The notes beneath the pieces were generated by a model that was not told the origin of the DNA, searched no databases, and saw only the letters and a program-made list of their open reading frames with translations. A program made the translations under genes and the position numbers. 33,665 bases of DNA, taken from Candidatus Falkowiibacteriota bacterium (lineage in GTDB: Bacteria > Patescibacteriota > Patescibacteriia > Patescibacteriales > Patescibacteriaceae). Below, one piece after another: positions 24,903-32,334 of this stretch (position 1 is its first letter; each line of letters opens with the position of its first letter). The stretch spans positions 1 to 33,665 of the forward strand of contig CAIUCZ010000006.1 in the NCBI GenBank assembly GCA_903897785.1. The letters run 5' to 3'.

Positions 24903-25913
24903 ATGCCAAATCAGCGGGAACAGTCTATTCTAAAGACATTAATTTACTTCAACTTGCTCGATACGCCGACGACCGCCGAAAACTTGTGGCAAAAACTGTG
25001 GCACGCTCCGGCCGATTTCTCGCAAACTGATTTTCACAACGCTTTAGCCGAGCTGGTTAAACAAAACGTTATTGAACGCGACACCACCGCCTCGCCGCAG
25101 TCTGTCCCGACGTACTCGTCGGGAGGACTACGGCGTCTTTGGCCAACTGAACAAGATTTTTATTTCTTGCCCGGCCGCAGCAATCTAATGCAGTTGCAAC
25201 GCCAGCGCCAAGCCGACTTACAAAAAAAATATCAGATTGCGCAAAGGGCGGGCGGAATTTTAAAATTTGTCAACGGCATCAAAGCGATTGCTGTTTGCAA
25301 CAGCCTGGCCTGGGGCAACATCAAACCCGATAGCGATATTGATTTTTTTATCATCGGCCAAAAAAACCGCTTGTGGCTGGTGCGTTTGTGTGCGACGGCC
25401 GTTTTGCTGTCAACCGATCTTTGGCGCCACGGCAAACTGGTTAACAATAAAATCTGTTTGAGTTTTTTTATCACCGAAGATTACGGCTCGTTGGAAAAAT
25501 TATTACTGCCCGAGGGTGATCCGCATTTTTGCTGGTGGCTGTCCAGCTTTAATTTTATTTATAACAACGGCGGCTTGCAAAAATTTCAAGCGGACAACGA
25601 ATGGTTAAAAAAAATCTTACCCAACTTGCCCGATTGGCGGTTGTCGCCCGTTTACCAAGTCATGGACAGCCGCGCCAGCCGGGTGATAAAAAAAATTAAT
25701 AGTTTATGGTTTGATAATTTTCTTGGCACGGGCTTGAACAACCTGGCCGGCCGGCTGCAACAAAAAAAAATGTCGCTCAATCTCAACAGTTTGGCCCAAG
25801 CTGACGACACGCGCGTCGTCATTAATAATCAGATTTTAAAATTTCATGAAACGGATAATCGTCTTGAGCGGCGCGAGACCTGGCTGGAAAAAATAAAAAC
25901 CGTTCTTGAATAA
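24903..25913 (+). CDS. nucleotidyltransferase-fold protein with N-terminal winged-helix-like region
   Basis: 336 residues. A helical, winged-helix-like N-terminus (REQSILKTLIYFNLLDTP...TAENLW) is followed by a nucleotidyltransferase core with NSLAWGN and KPDSDIDFFII, matching the G-S-x(n)-SDID pattern of the MNT/pol-beta superfamily (Ser kept, Gly changed to Asn). The aspartates of DSDID would bind metal. Substrate unknown; it may modify RNA, protein or a small molecule. An ATG at 24879 would add eight residues but lies in the repeat arm, whose word carries an ATG at several non-coding sites, so 24903 is preferred. About 16 residues between the two domains (SPQSVPTYSSGGLRRL) are encoded by a GCCGCAGTCT hairpin element. 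The stop codon sits in the loop of the terminator. Confidence 0.75.
   Translation: MPNQREQSILKTLIYFNLLDTPTTAENLWQKLWHAPADFSQTDFHNALAELVKQNVIERDTTASPQSVPTYSSGGLRRLWPTEQDFYFLPGRSNLMQLQRQRQADLQKKYQIAQRAGGILKFVNGIKAIAVCNSLAWGNIKPDSDIDFFIIGQKNRLWLVRLCATAVLLSTDLWRHGKLVNNKICLSFFITEDYGSLEKLLLPEGDPHFCWWLSSFNFIYNNGGLQKFQADNEWLKKILPNLPDWRLSPVYQVMDSRASRVIKKINSLWFDNFLGTGLNNLAGRLQQKKMSLNLNSLAQADDTRVVINNQILKFHETDNRLERRETWLEKIKTVLE
25091..25140. repeat. GCCGCAGTCT hairpin element, copy 2, inside a reading frame
   Basis: CTCGCCGCAGTC...GACTACGGCGTCTTT with one mismatch between the outer arms and an inner perfect 8-bp stem TCCCGACG/CGTCGGGA (25105-25124). It carries the same flanks as copies at 21289 and 31176 and keeps the reading frame open. 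Confidence 0.75.
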
Positions 25914-25931
25914 AAACGGTTTTGTTTTTTT
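25895..25931 (+). terminator. intrinsic terminator overlapping the gene's 3' end
   Basis: AAAACCGTT (25896-25904) pairs with AACGGTTTT (25915-25923), followed by G and a run of seven T. The TAA stop (25911-25913) lies in the loop, and the convergent gene's stop begins at 25932, so the spacer is essentially this hairpin. Confidence 0.85.
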
Positions 25932-27228
25932 ATAACACGCCGCTCGGAGTTTTAAGATAATCGATGACTGCCGTAGCAACGGTAAAAATAAGTAACATCA
26001 AAACAAGATCAATCAACGCCACCCAGCCGACAAAAGCCAGCAAACCGATAACGATACTGATCAAGCCGAACAAAATTTGTTTTCGCCCGCGCAACAACGA
26101 AGATAAAACCAAAGCAATCAAGCCGACACGGACAATAAACAAATAAAATACCGGCAAAATCGTTGAGCCGAGATAGAAAAAAAATCCGATCACGGCGGCG
26201 GCGATGATTGTGCCCAGCATCCAATACGCGCGGCTGCTATAGGTCATGTCCAACAAATAGCTGACAAAAAAACCGATTATCGCCAAAGCGATAAAACTAA
26301 GCGTCAACAAGGTATTGGCGTCCGGCAACATCACCGGACTCAAGGCGATCATCGTCGGGTTGGGCCAAGCCAAGCTTTGAAAAATTAAACCGCGCAAAAA
26401 ATCGAACGGCAAAACAAACAAAGCGGTCAGCAGTCCGGCGCGAATCGCCCGATGTCTTTGGTTTTTTGGTCGCCAAAGAAAACTGCAAGCCTCCAAACTT
26501 AATTTAAACATCAAGCCAAAAATCTCTTTCATTAAAGACAAAGAAAACTGCAAATGTTTAAACCAGCGTTTGTAATGGCTACTCAGCCAGCGACCGGGTA
26601 AAATAATTATTGCCGCTAGCAGTAGATCCAAACCGATCGACGGACCAAAAGTCAAACCGGCAGTTGCCAGCACGGCGATTGCCGCGATCAACGCCGACCA
26701 CCAATCTTCATGAACCAAAGCTTCAATCACACAAAGCAACCAGACGACAACAGACAGCCCGGCGACAACTATCAACACGAGAAAGCTGAATCGATGATTA
26801 CCAACCAGCCAAGCGATTGCCCAAACGACAAAACCCAAAATACCGATAATCGCTTGCGCGACACTGCCCCATAACGCGGCATTGTATTTATGGCGACGCG
26901 GCGGAATATCCTTTCTTTCATTGAAGCTGTCGGTCGCCGAATAAAAAATAACGGTTAAAGGCAAAAGCAAGGCCGTTCCCCAATTGGCCAGAATGACTAA
27001 CCATGGAAGTTGCACCGACCAGACATAACTGCCGGGCAAAGACCGGCCCAGCGCCAGAAAAATCAAGCGCCAAACCAGCTCCAGCAGAAAAAGCCCTAGA
27101 CCATACTTCAACAACATTTTTGGCGCGACCAAAGTCGGCCAAAATAATTTCCAGCGAGCACGCAAATAGCGGCAGCTGCTGGCACAAGCCTCATTGGCAT
27201 CATCTGAACAAGTGATGATTTTTTCCAT
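25930..27228 (-). CDS. large multi-pass membrane protein of unknown function
   Basis: 432 residues with about ten hydrophobic segments. The N-terminus is a short cytoplasmic piece with three cysteines (ITCSDDANEACASSCRYL) that could bind a metal or be modified. Polar loops are short, with one basic stretch near the middle (WRPKNQRHRAIRAG). I recognise no transporter or enzyme motif. A Shine-Dalgarno site (AGGAG, 27237-27241 on the minus strand) fixes the ATG at 27228, and a possible promoter lies at 27290-27317. It is transcribed divergently from glyS. Confidence 0.8.
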   Translation of the reverse strand: MEKIITCSDDANEACASSCRYLRARWKLFWPTLVAPKMLLKYGLGLFLLELVWRLIFLALGRSLPGSYVWSVQLPWLVILANWGTALLLPLTVIFYSATDSFNERKDIPPRRHKYNAALWGSVAQAIIGILGFVVWAIAWLVGNHRFSFLVLIVVAGLSVVVWLLCVIEALVHEDWWSALIAAIAVLATAGLTFGPSIGLDLLLAAIIILPGRWLSSHYKRWFKHLQFSLSLMKEIFGLMFKLSLEACSFLWRPKNQRHRAIRAGLLTALFVLPFDFLRGLIFQSLAWPNPTMIALSPVMLPDANTLLTLSFIALAIIGFFVSYLLDMTYSSRAYWMLGTIIAAAVIGFFFYLGSTILPVFYLFIVRVGLIALVLSSLLRGRKQILFGLISIVIGLLAFVGWVALIDLVLMLLIFTVATAVIDYLKTPSGVL

Positions 27229-27289
27229 CTAAAAAACTCCTGCAAAGTTATACAAATTTTTTAAAGAACCATTTTACTAAACTGACAAT

Positions 27290-27317
27290 AGTCTAGTCCT
27301 TGGCGGGGAAAAGTCAA
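27290..27317 (-). promoter_or_regulatory. possible promoter for the multi-pass membrane gene
   Basis: Minus strand: TTGACT (27312-27317), a 16-nt spacer and TAGACT (27290-27295). Acceptable but not strong. Confidence 0.4.
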
Positions 27318-27321
27318 TAGA

Positions 27322-27360
27322 ACTGGATTTTGGAAATTTAGATATTGGATTTTGGATTTT
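27322..27360. repeat. GGATTTTGGAAATTTAGATATTGG word, left copy flanking the glyS promoter
   Basis: This copy has an inverted partner at 27452-27490 (ATCCAATGTCTAACATCCAA...). The two flank the promoter at 27382-27410 in the same way as the pair around the promoter at 2560-2589. Confidence 0.6.
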
Positions 27361-27381
27361 TAGCCAAAAACTTAGCCTTTT

Positions 27382-27410
27382 TTGACTTATTGAAAATAAT
27401 AATCTAGAAT
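27382..27410 (+). promoter_or_regulatory. promoter for glyS
   Basis: TTGACT (27382-27387), a 17-nt spacer and TAGAAT (27405-27410). Transcription should start near 27417, giving a leader of about 70 nt that includes the right repeat copy. Confidence 0.6.
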
Positions 27411-27451
27411 AAAATATGAATTTGACAAATTGAATATAAACATAAAAATAT

Positions 27452-27490
27452 CAATCCAATGTCTAACATCCAACACCCAAAATCTAATAT
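27452..27490. repeat. ATCCAATGTCTAACATCC word, right copy at the glyS start
   Basis: The word keeps a reading frame open in front of glyS (it would read MSNIQHPKSN), which could mislead start prediction. It is the inverted partner of 27322-27360. Confidence 0.6.
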
Positions 27491-28778
27491 GGGCGATAAT
27501 TTAATGGAAAAAATCGTTTCTTTGTGCAAACGCCGTGGCTTTGTTTTTCCCGGTTCGGAAATTTACGGCGGCTTGGCCAATGCCTGGGATTACGGGCCAT
27601 ATGGCGTCTTGCTAAAAAACAACATCAAGGCCGCTTGGTGGCAAAAGTTTGTCTTGGATCGCGATGATATGGTCGGTTTGGATGCGGCTTTATTAATGAA
27701 CACCAAGGTCTATGAAGCTTCGGGACATTTGAAAGAATTTTCCGATCCGCTGGTGGAGTGCAAGGCTTGCCATGAAAGATTTCGCGCCGATCAAATCGAT
27801 ATTACCGCGCCTTGTCCGGCTTGCCGCAAAGGCCAACTGACGGAAGCCAAGCAATTCAATTTAATGCTTAAAACTTTTTTAGGCCCGGTCGAGTCGCCGG
27901 AGAGCGTGGTCTATTTTCGGCCGGAAACCGCCCAAGGTATTTTTGTTAATTTTAAAAACCTGACCGACACGATGCGCTTGAAACTGCCCTTTGGCGTCGG
28001 GCAAATCGGCAAAGCCTTTCGCAACGAAATCACGCCCGGTAATTTTATTTTCCGCACGCGCGAGTTTGAACAAATGGAAGTGGAATATTTTTTCGCGCCC
28101 GACGATGATTGGAAAAATATTTTTGAAAACTGGCAAAAAATTATGCACAGTTGGATAGATGATTTGGGCCTGAACGCAGAGCAAATTCATGAAGTTGATG
28201 TAGAGGACGGGCAGCGTGCTCATTACTCGCAAAAAACCATTGATTTTGAATATGATTTTCCCTTTGGCCGCAAAGAATTATTCGGCCTAGCCTATCGCAC
28301 GAATTTTGATTTGAAAAATCATAACTTGAATTACACCACCGACGACGGCCAAAAAATTATTCCCCATTGTATTGAACCGTCGCTCGGCGTTGATCGCTCC
28401 ATGTTGGCGTTGTTGTGCTCGGCTTACACCGAGGAAGAATTAGAAAACGATACCCGTATAGTTTTAAAATTGCCAATCAAGCTGGCGCCGATTAAAGTGG
28501 CGATATTCCCCTTGTTAAAAAATAAACCGCCGCTGGTGGAGCTGGCAAAAAATATTTTTCATGATTTGAAAAAATCTTTTGTCTGTGAATTTGATGACAA
28601 CGGCAACGTCGGCAAACGTTATCGCCGCCAAGATGAAATCGGCACCCCGTTTTGCATCACCATTGATTTTGATTCTCTGGAAAAACAGACCGTCACTGTG
28701 CGCGAACGCGACACCATGAAGCAAGAAATTATCGAGATTGAAAAATTAAAAGATTATCTGACAAAAAAATTGCAATAA
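27489..28778 (+). CDS. glyS: glycyl-tRNA synthetase (alpha2, class II)
   Basis: Charges tRNA-Gly with glycine. 429 residues, the compact alpha2 form. Visible parts: FPGSEIYGGLANAWDYGPYG at the start, a four-cysteine zinc site (VECKACHERF ... PCPACRKG, about residues 91-117), class II motif 2 (GKAFRNEITPGNFIFRTREF), RPETAQGIFVNF, motif 3 with PHCIEPSLGVDRSMLALL, and an anticodon-binding domain from about 335 (VAIFPLLKN ... GKRYRRQDEIGTPFCITI). The ATG at 27489 (MGDNLMEKIVSL) is chosen over 27459 because the intervening codons belong to a spacer repeat word; 27504 is also possible. No Shine-Dalgarno site. A clear hairpin terminator follows. Confidence 0.95.
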   Translation: MGDNLMEKIVSLCKRRGFVFPGSEIYGGLANAWDYGPYGVLLKNNIKAAWWQKFVLDRDDMVGLDAALLMNTKVYEASGHLKEFSDPLVECKACHERFRADQIDITAPCPACRKGQLTEAKQFNLMLKTFLGPVESPESVVYFRPETAQGIFVNFKNLTDTMRLKLPFGVGQIGKAFRNEITPGNFIFRTREFEQMEVEYFFAPDDDWKNIFENWQKIMHSWIDDLGLNAEQIHEVDVEDGQRAHYSQKTIDFEYDFPFGRKELFGLAYRTNFDLKNHNLNYTTDDGQKIIPHCIEPSLGVDRSMLALLCSAYTEEELENDTRIVLKLPIKLAPIKVAIFPLLKNKPPLVELAKNIFHDLKKSFVCEFDDNGNVGKRYRRQDEIGTPFCITIDFDSLEKQTVTVRERDTMKQEIIEIEKLKDYLTKKLQ

Positions 28779-28786
28779 AAAAATAA

Positions 28787-28816
28787 AAAATCCGCAGAGT
28801 AAAAACTGCGGATTTT
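28787..28816. terminator. bidirectional terminator between glyS and the zinc-ribbon gene
   Basis: AAAATCCGCAG (28787-28797) pairs perfectly with CTGCGGATTTT (28806-28816) around an 8-nt loop. The A and T tracts in the arms serve both convergent genes. Confidence 0.85.
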
Positions 28817-28828
28817 AATTTAAAAAAA

Positions 28829-29161
28829 CTAATAGCCGTAAACGCCGTAAGTCTCGCCGCAATAAGGACAACGGTCATTGCTATCCGGATAATCCGGTAT
28901 TGCAACGGCCTCCCCGCAACTTGGGCAACGACCGCTTTTTTGCGCTGCCGCATTTTTGTCAGAGATTATTCGAGTGACAACGACAATCAAGCAAACAACC
29001 GCATAGACCGCCGCCCAATAAACGAGGCTAAGTTTTTCAGCCGACCAAAAATCGTTGGATATCGGTCTTGGGCCCGTCGACATCGTCCATGCCGTAAAAA
29101 ACGACATCAACAATCCCACAAAAGCCAGCAATACCGGCCAAGTCAAAATTATTTTTTTCAT
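28829..29161 (-). CDS. small membrane protein with C-terminal zinc ribbon
   Basis: 110 residues: two membrane helices (about 6-24 and 45-63) joined by a short loop, then a cytoplasmic or external tail with two CxxC knuckles, RCPSCGEAVAIP and RCPYCGETYG, a typical zinc ribbon. The ATG at 29161 is fixed by a GGAGG Shine-Dalgarno five bases upstream; a frame opening ten codons earlier should be ignored. It follows the gene at 29203-29589 with a 41-nt gap and is probably in the same operon. The function is unknown; zinc ribbons next to membrane helices often act as scaffolds or sensors. Confidence 0.8.
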   Translation of the reverse strand: MKKIILTWPVLLAFVGLLMSFFTAWTMSTGPRPISNDFWSAEKLSLVYWAAVYAVVCLIVVVTRIISDKNAAAQKSGRCPSCGEAVAIPDYPDSNDRCPYCGETYGVYGY

Positions 29162-29166
29162 TTTTT

Positions 29167-29171
29167 CCTCC
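29167..29171 (-). promoter_or_regulatory. Shine-Dalgarno site deciding the start at 29161
   Basis: GGAGG on the minus strand with five bases to the ATG. Confidence 0.75.
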
Positions 29172-29202
29172 AAAAAAACATTATCAAACAACTAAAATAG
29201 TA

Positions 29203-29589
29203 TTACGCCGACCAACCGTGACGACTGGACATATAACTGCCGTCGGCGTCATTGGAATCATTATTATCATCAGCCGGAGCCGCATCTTCTTGAAGCTCTC
29301 TTTTTTTCTTTGCTACAGCAAAGCAGTCAATAAGCGCTATTGTCCAATAAACCAGCAAAAAGAAGCTGACCGTAATTAAATAAACCAGCCAGCGGCCGGC
29401 ATTCTCTTGCTGCGGTGGATTGATTTGGATCAAATCCTTATTAAAAGCCAGCAAGCCGACAACAAAGGGCAAAAGAAACAGGCAAAATTTAAGGATGCTT
29501 CCATAATAAAAATGTTTTGCCAGAATCATCAAAACGCCGATTGAAGCAAGCACCAAGCCGACAAGCCAACATGTTTCATAGGTCTCCAT
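29203..29589 (-). CDS. small membrane protein of unknown function
   Basis: 128 residues with about three membrane helices (WLVGLVLASIGVLMIL, FCLFLLPFVVGLLAF, LVYLITVSFFLLVYWTIAL), then a charged tail rich in Asp and Asn (EDAAPADDNNDSNDADG). The start is the ATG at 29589, five bases after GGAGG (29595-29599); a TTG four codons earlier overlaps the Shine-Dalgarno itself. It is the first gene of a likely two-gene operon with the zinc-ribbon gene. No family recognised. Confidence 0.75.
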   Translation of the reverse strand: METYETCWLVGLVLASIGVLMILAKHFYYGSILKFCLFLLPFVVGLLAFNKDLIQINPPQQENAGRWLVYLITVSFFLLVYWTIALIDCFAVAKKKRELQEDAAPADDNNDSNDADGSYMSSRHGWSA

Positions 29590-29594
29590 AAACA

Positions 29595-29599
29595 CCTCC
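29595..29599 (-). promoter_or_regulatory. Shine-Dalgarno site deciding the start at 29589
   Basis: GGAGG on the minus strand, within GGAGGTG, with five bases to the ATG. Confidence 0.75.
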
Positions 29600-29633
29600 A
29601 AAAAAATATTGTTAAATAACTACAACAATTTAA

Positions 29634-29662
29634 GCTAAACTAGCTTAATCCAATAATGTCAA
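29634..29662 (-). promoter_or_regulatory. possible promoter for the two small membrane genes
   Basis: Minus strand: perfect TTGACA (29657-29662), a 17-nt spacer and a poor -10 TTTAGC (29634-29639). It is back to back with the promoter at 29675-29703. Confidence 0.4.
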
Positions 29663-29674
29663 GAATCATTAAAG

Positions 29675-29703
29675 TTGTCAAGACCAACTTTTTTTGCTAT
29701 GCT
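29675..29703 (+). promoter_or_regulatory. promoter for the M16 peptidase gene
   Basis: TTGTCA (29675-29680), a 17-nt spacer ending TGC and TATGCT (29698-29703). The leader of about 40 nt is filled with AATTTTTAATTCTT words (29713-29746). Confidence 0.6.
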
Positions 29704-29750
29704 TGGCGTATTAAATTCTTAATTTTTAATTCTTAATTTTTAATTAGCAT

Positions 29751-31037
29751 ATGAATTATACTCTAACAAAATTACCATCAGGCCTAAGAATCCTGTCCGC
29801 TCCGATCGCCGGCGCCAAAACCGCCACCATCCTGGTGGCCGTCGCCACCGGCTCCAAACACGAAACGCCGCAGAGCAGCGGCATCGCCCATTTTTTGGAG
29901 CACATGTTCTTCAAGGGCACAAAAAAGAGACCGAACGCCCAAATTATTTCCGGTGAACTGGATCGTTTAGGCGGACAATATAACGCTTTTACCTCCAAAG
30001 AAATCACCGGCTATTGGGTCAAATCCGCCGCCGTGCATTTGCCGCTGGCCCTGGACATTGTCAGCGACATGCTTTTGGGCTCGCAATTTGCCAGCGAAGA
30101 AATCGAACGGGAAAAAGGCGTCATCATCGAAGAATTTAATATGTATCTGGACAATCCCCGCGCCTACATCGGCGAGCTGTTCGAAGCCTGCCTGTACGGC
30201 GATACGCCGGCCGGCCGGGACACTATCGGCACCAAAAAAAATATCAAGAATTTTACGCGCGCCGATTTTATCAATTACAAGAAAAATCATTACACCGCCG
30301 CCAATACTTTTGTTATCGTCGCCGGCAAAATTCCGGCCGACTTTAAAAAAATGGTCAGCCAAAATTTCAAGAACTATCCGCAAACCGCGGCCAAAGACAA
30401 ACTTAAAACCAAAGACAGCCAAAGCGCGGCCAAAATAAAATTGCACTATAAAAAAACCGATCAAGCCCACCTGGCTTTGGGTGTGCGCACCAGCGCTTAT
30501 GGCGCCACCGATCAGCCGACGCTCAAAGTTTTAACGACCATCCTGGGCGGCTCGATGAGCTCGCGCTTGTTTACCCAGTTGCGTGAACGTAACGGCCTAT
30601 GCTATTACGTGCGCGCCTCGACCGAAGCCTACACCGATTCCGGCTATTTGGTAACCAACGCCGGCGTGCAAGTTAACAACATTGAAAAAGCGCTCAAGTT
30701 GATTATGGTTGAATATAAAAAATTAATCGACGAACCGGTAAGCAAGGCCGAATTGGAAAAAGTCAAACAACTGATTTTTGGCCACACCGTCATGGGACTG
30801 GAAGGCACGGACGAAACGGCCGAATGGTTTGCCGGCCAAGCCGTCATCTTGCAAGAGCAAAAAGAAAGCTTAACCAAAATCAAAACGCCGGAAAAATTAT
30901 TGGCCGAAATCAAAGCCGTCACGGCCGAGCAAATCCAAACGCTGGCCAAAAAAATCTTTGTCGAACATAATCTCAATTTGGCGATTATTGGACCGTACGA
31001 AGATGAGAAAAAGTTTGTTGCTTTGCTAAAATTTTAA
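29751..31037 (+). CDS. M16 family zinc metallopeptidase (insulinase/processing-peptidase type)
   Basis: 428 residues, the single-chain length of bacterial M16B enzymes. The inverted zinc motif HFLEH (47-51) with the third ligand about 76 residues later (VIIEEF, Glu127/128) is intact, as is the flanking GIAHFLEHMFFKGTKKR. The second half has the RERNGLCYYVRASTEAYTD segment and GYLVTNAGV typical of the non-catalytic substrate-closing domain. Such enzymes act as dimers on peptides or misfolded segments. No signal peptide is visible, so it is probably cytoplasmic. A promoter precedes it; no Shine-Dalgarno site. After it comes a 270-nt spacer made only of repeats. Confidence 0.94.
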   Translation: MNYTLTKLPSGLRILSAPIAGAKTATILVAVATGSKHETPQSSGIAHFLEHMFFKGTKKRPNAQIISGELDRLGGQYNAFTSKEITGYWVKSAAVHLPLALDIVSDMLLGSQFASEEIEREKGVIIEEFNMYLDNPRAYIGELFEACLYGDTPAGRDTIGTKKNIKNFTRADFINYKKNHYTAANTFVIVAGKIPADFKKMVSQNFKNYPQTAAKDKLKTKDSQSAAKIKLHYKKTDQAHLALGVRTSAYGATDQPTLKVLTTILGGSMSSRLFTQLRERNGLCYYVRASTEAYTDSGYLVTNAGVQVNNIEKALKLIMVEYKKLIDEPVSKAELEKVKQLIFGHTVMGLEGTDETAEWFAGQAVILQEQKESLTKIKTPEKLLAEIKAVTAEQIQTLAKKIFVEHNLNLAIIGPYEDEKKFVALLKF

Positions 31038-31058
31038 TTATCGCTGTCCTCGTCACTT

Positions 31059-31130
31059 GGTCATACCGGCGCATGCCGGTATCCAGATTATAACTACAAC
31101 ACTGGACCCCGGCATCCGCCGGGGTGACCA
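31059..31130. repeat. widespread palindromic pair (CATACCGGCGCATGCCGGTA / CCCCGGCATCCGCCGGGG)
   Basis: Two self-palindromic halves facing each other: GGTCATACCGGCGCATGCCGG... and ...CCCCGGCATCCGCCGGGGTGACC. Read as protein they give strings like VIPAHAGIQ and LDPGIRRGDQ, which I know from spurious ORFs over similar repeats in many bacteria. Confidence 0.75.
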
Positions 31131-31175
31131 GTTATTTTATTTTTTGGCAGGCCAAAGCGCCCAATGCTATTTTCT

Positions 31176-31261
31176 GTCTCGCCGCAGTCTTTTGTACTCA
31201 AAGACTGCGGCGTCTTTAAAATCAAAAGGCCGCAGTCCACTTCGTGAGACTGCGGCGAGAC
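31176..31261. repeat. GCCGCAGTCT hairpin element, copies 3 and 4 in tandem
   Basis: GCCGCAGTCTTT (31181-31192) pairs perfectly with 31200-31211, and GCCGCAGTC (31229-31237) pairs with 31248-31256. The outermost GTCTCGCCGCAGTCT (31176-31190) also pairs perfectly over 15 bp with 31247-31261, so two mutually exclusive folds exist. Confidence 0.85.
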
Positions 31262-31266
31262 AAAAA

Positions 31267-31293
31267 TTCATGAACTTTATAACTTTATGAACT
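31267..31293. repeat. GTTCATAAAG-family words
   Basis: TTCATGAACTTTATAACTTTATGAAC, the same word family as 541-694 and 24810-24884. It ends just before the stop codon of the convergent membrane gene. Confidence 0.6.
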
Positions 31294-31306
31294 CAATCAT
31301 TAGCCC

Positions 31307-32194
31307 TTATTTCCCCAAAGGCAAGGCGGTAATCGCCGGCGCTTGTGCCAGCCAAACCACAGCCAAAATAAACAAAACCAAGGCAACGAGCAGCCACAAA
31401 GCCACCAGCCAATGGCGCGAATTTTTTTTTATTTTTGACTTGCCCTTAATCTTCACCAAATCCAAATAAATATTTTTACTATAAATCAAAGCCAGCGGCA
31501 AACAAAGCAAACCAAAGACATCAGACCAAATCTTGCTGACTTGAGTATAAGTATCCGGCGCTTGATGAGCGATCGCCAGAATCATAAAAATAATAATATT
31601 AACAATCCCGCCGGCAATCATGGCCACCAGCATCATCAACAAAATCCGGCCGGTGACGGCAAACCAATAATCCTTGACCAGCTCGCGGCTGCGTTTGAGT
31701 GCCGAAAAACCTTCATAGCCCTCAAAGAATAACGCCCAATTGGCCATGGCGTAAAAAATAACAAAAATAAAGAACGGAACCACCAAAGCCATAAACCAAG
31801 CCAGCAACATCACCGCCACAGCCAGCGACAACATCAGCCAGCGGCCGACATAGTGCCCGCCCTCGATAAACGATGGCCATAACGCCAATTTGTTTTTGCG
31901 CGCCAAAGCGGCATAAACACCGACCGGTCCGGCCAAGTTGAGCCACACGCCGACCACGAACAACAGCAAAGCCAAACCGCCGGACAAGGCCAAGGCCCAA
32001 GGCAGCTTGAACCAGCCGGTATAAACATCAACCAAGATAATCGCCAAAGAAAAAGAACAAAACAGCATGCCGAACAGCGGCAACAAAGCCAAGGGAATTA
32101 ATTCCGTAAAGCGCTGGCAATATTCTTGCCAAGATTTTTTAATCAGCTGATCGACCGGGGTCAGCATTTTTTTGGTCGAGGATGGTTTGGGCAT
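31307..32194 (-). CDS. polytopic membrane protein with a GYEGFSALKRSRELVKDYW motif
   Basis: 295 residues with six or seven membrane helices and a short cytoplasmic N-terminus (LTPVDQLIKKSWQEYCQRF). Before the fourth or fifth helix is FFEGYEGFSALKRSRELVKD, a pattern shared with membrane domains of the DUF975 / glycerophosphodiester-phosphodiesterase-membrane type (LxxSxxLxxG/D-W). That resemblance is by eye. No catalytic residues are apparent. The TATAAT promoter at 32226-32255 lies about 30 nt upstream; there is no Shine-Dalgarno site. Confidence 0.8.
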   Translation of the reverse strand: MPKPSSTKKMLTPVDQLIKKSWQEYCQRFTELIPLALLPLFGMLFCSFSLAIILVDVYTGWFKLPWALALSGGLALLLFVVGVWLNLAGPVGVYAALARKNKLALWPSFIEGGHYVGRWLMLSLAVAVMLLAWFMALVVPFFIFVIFYAMANWALFFEGYEGFSALKRSRELVKDYWFAVTGRILLMMLVAMIAGGIVNIIIFMILAIAHQAPDTYTQVSKIWSDVFGLLCLPLALIYSKNIYLDLVKIKGKSKIKKNSRHWLVALWLLVALVLFILAVVWLAQAPAITALPLGK

Positions 32195-32225
32195 AAAAAT
32201 TATTTTAATTTTTTGTTACTTTTTT

Positions 32226-32255
32226 ATTATAGCACAAAAGATATTAGGACGACAA
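32226..32255 (-). promoter_or_regulatory. promoter for the 295-residue membrane gene
   Basis: Minus strand: TTGTCG (32250-32255), an 18-nt spacer ending TGC and a perfect TATAAT (32226-32231). Confidence 0.65.
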
Positions 32256-32263
32256 CAAAAAAT

Positions 32264-32331
32264 GGAATCTGGAAGCTGGAACTTTAATTCGCATTATTCC
32301 AGATTCCAGCTTCCGGATTCTAGCTTCCAAA
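32264..32331. repeat. GGAATCTGGAAGCTGGAA inverted words between divergent promoters
   Basis: GGAATCTGGAAGCTGG on the left and ATTCCAGATTCCAGCTTCC on the right, with an ATTCG word between. Same family as 17838-17903. Confidence 0.65.
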
Positions 32332-32334
32332 AAC

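Noticed and set aside
31057-31290. 77-residue open frame after the M16 gene
   Set aside because: It is made wholly of the palindromic repeats (VIPAHAGIQ and LDPGIRRGD strings), not a gene.
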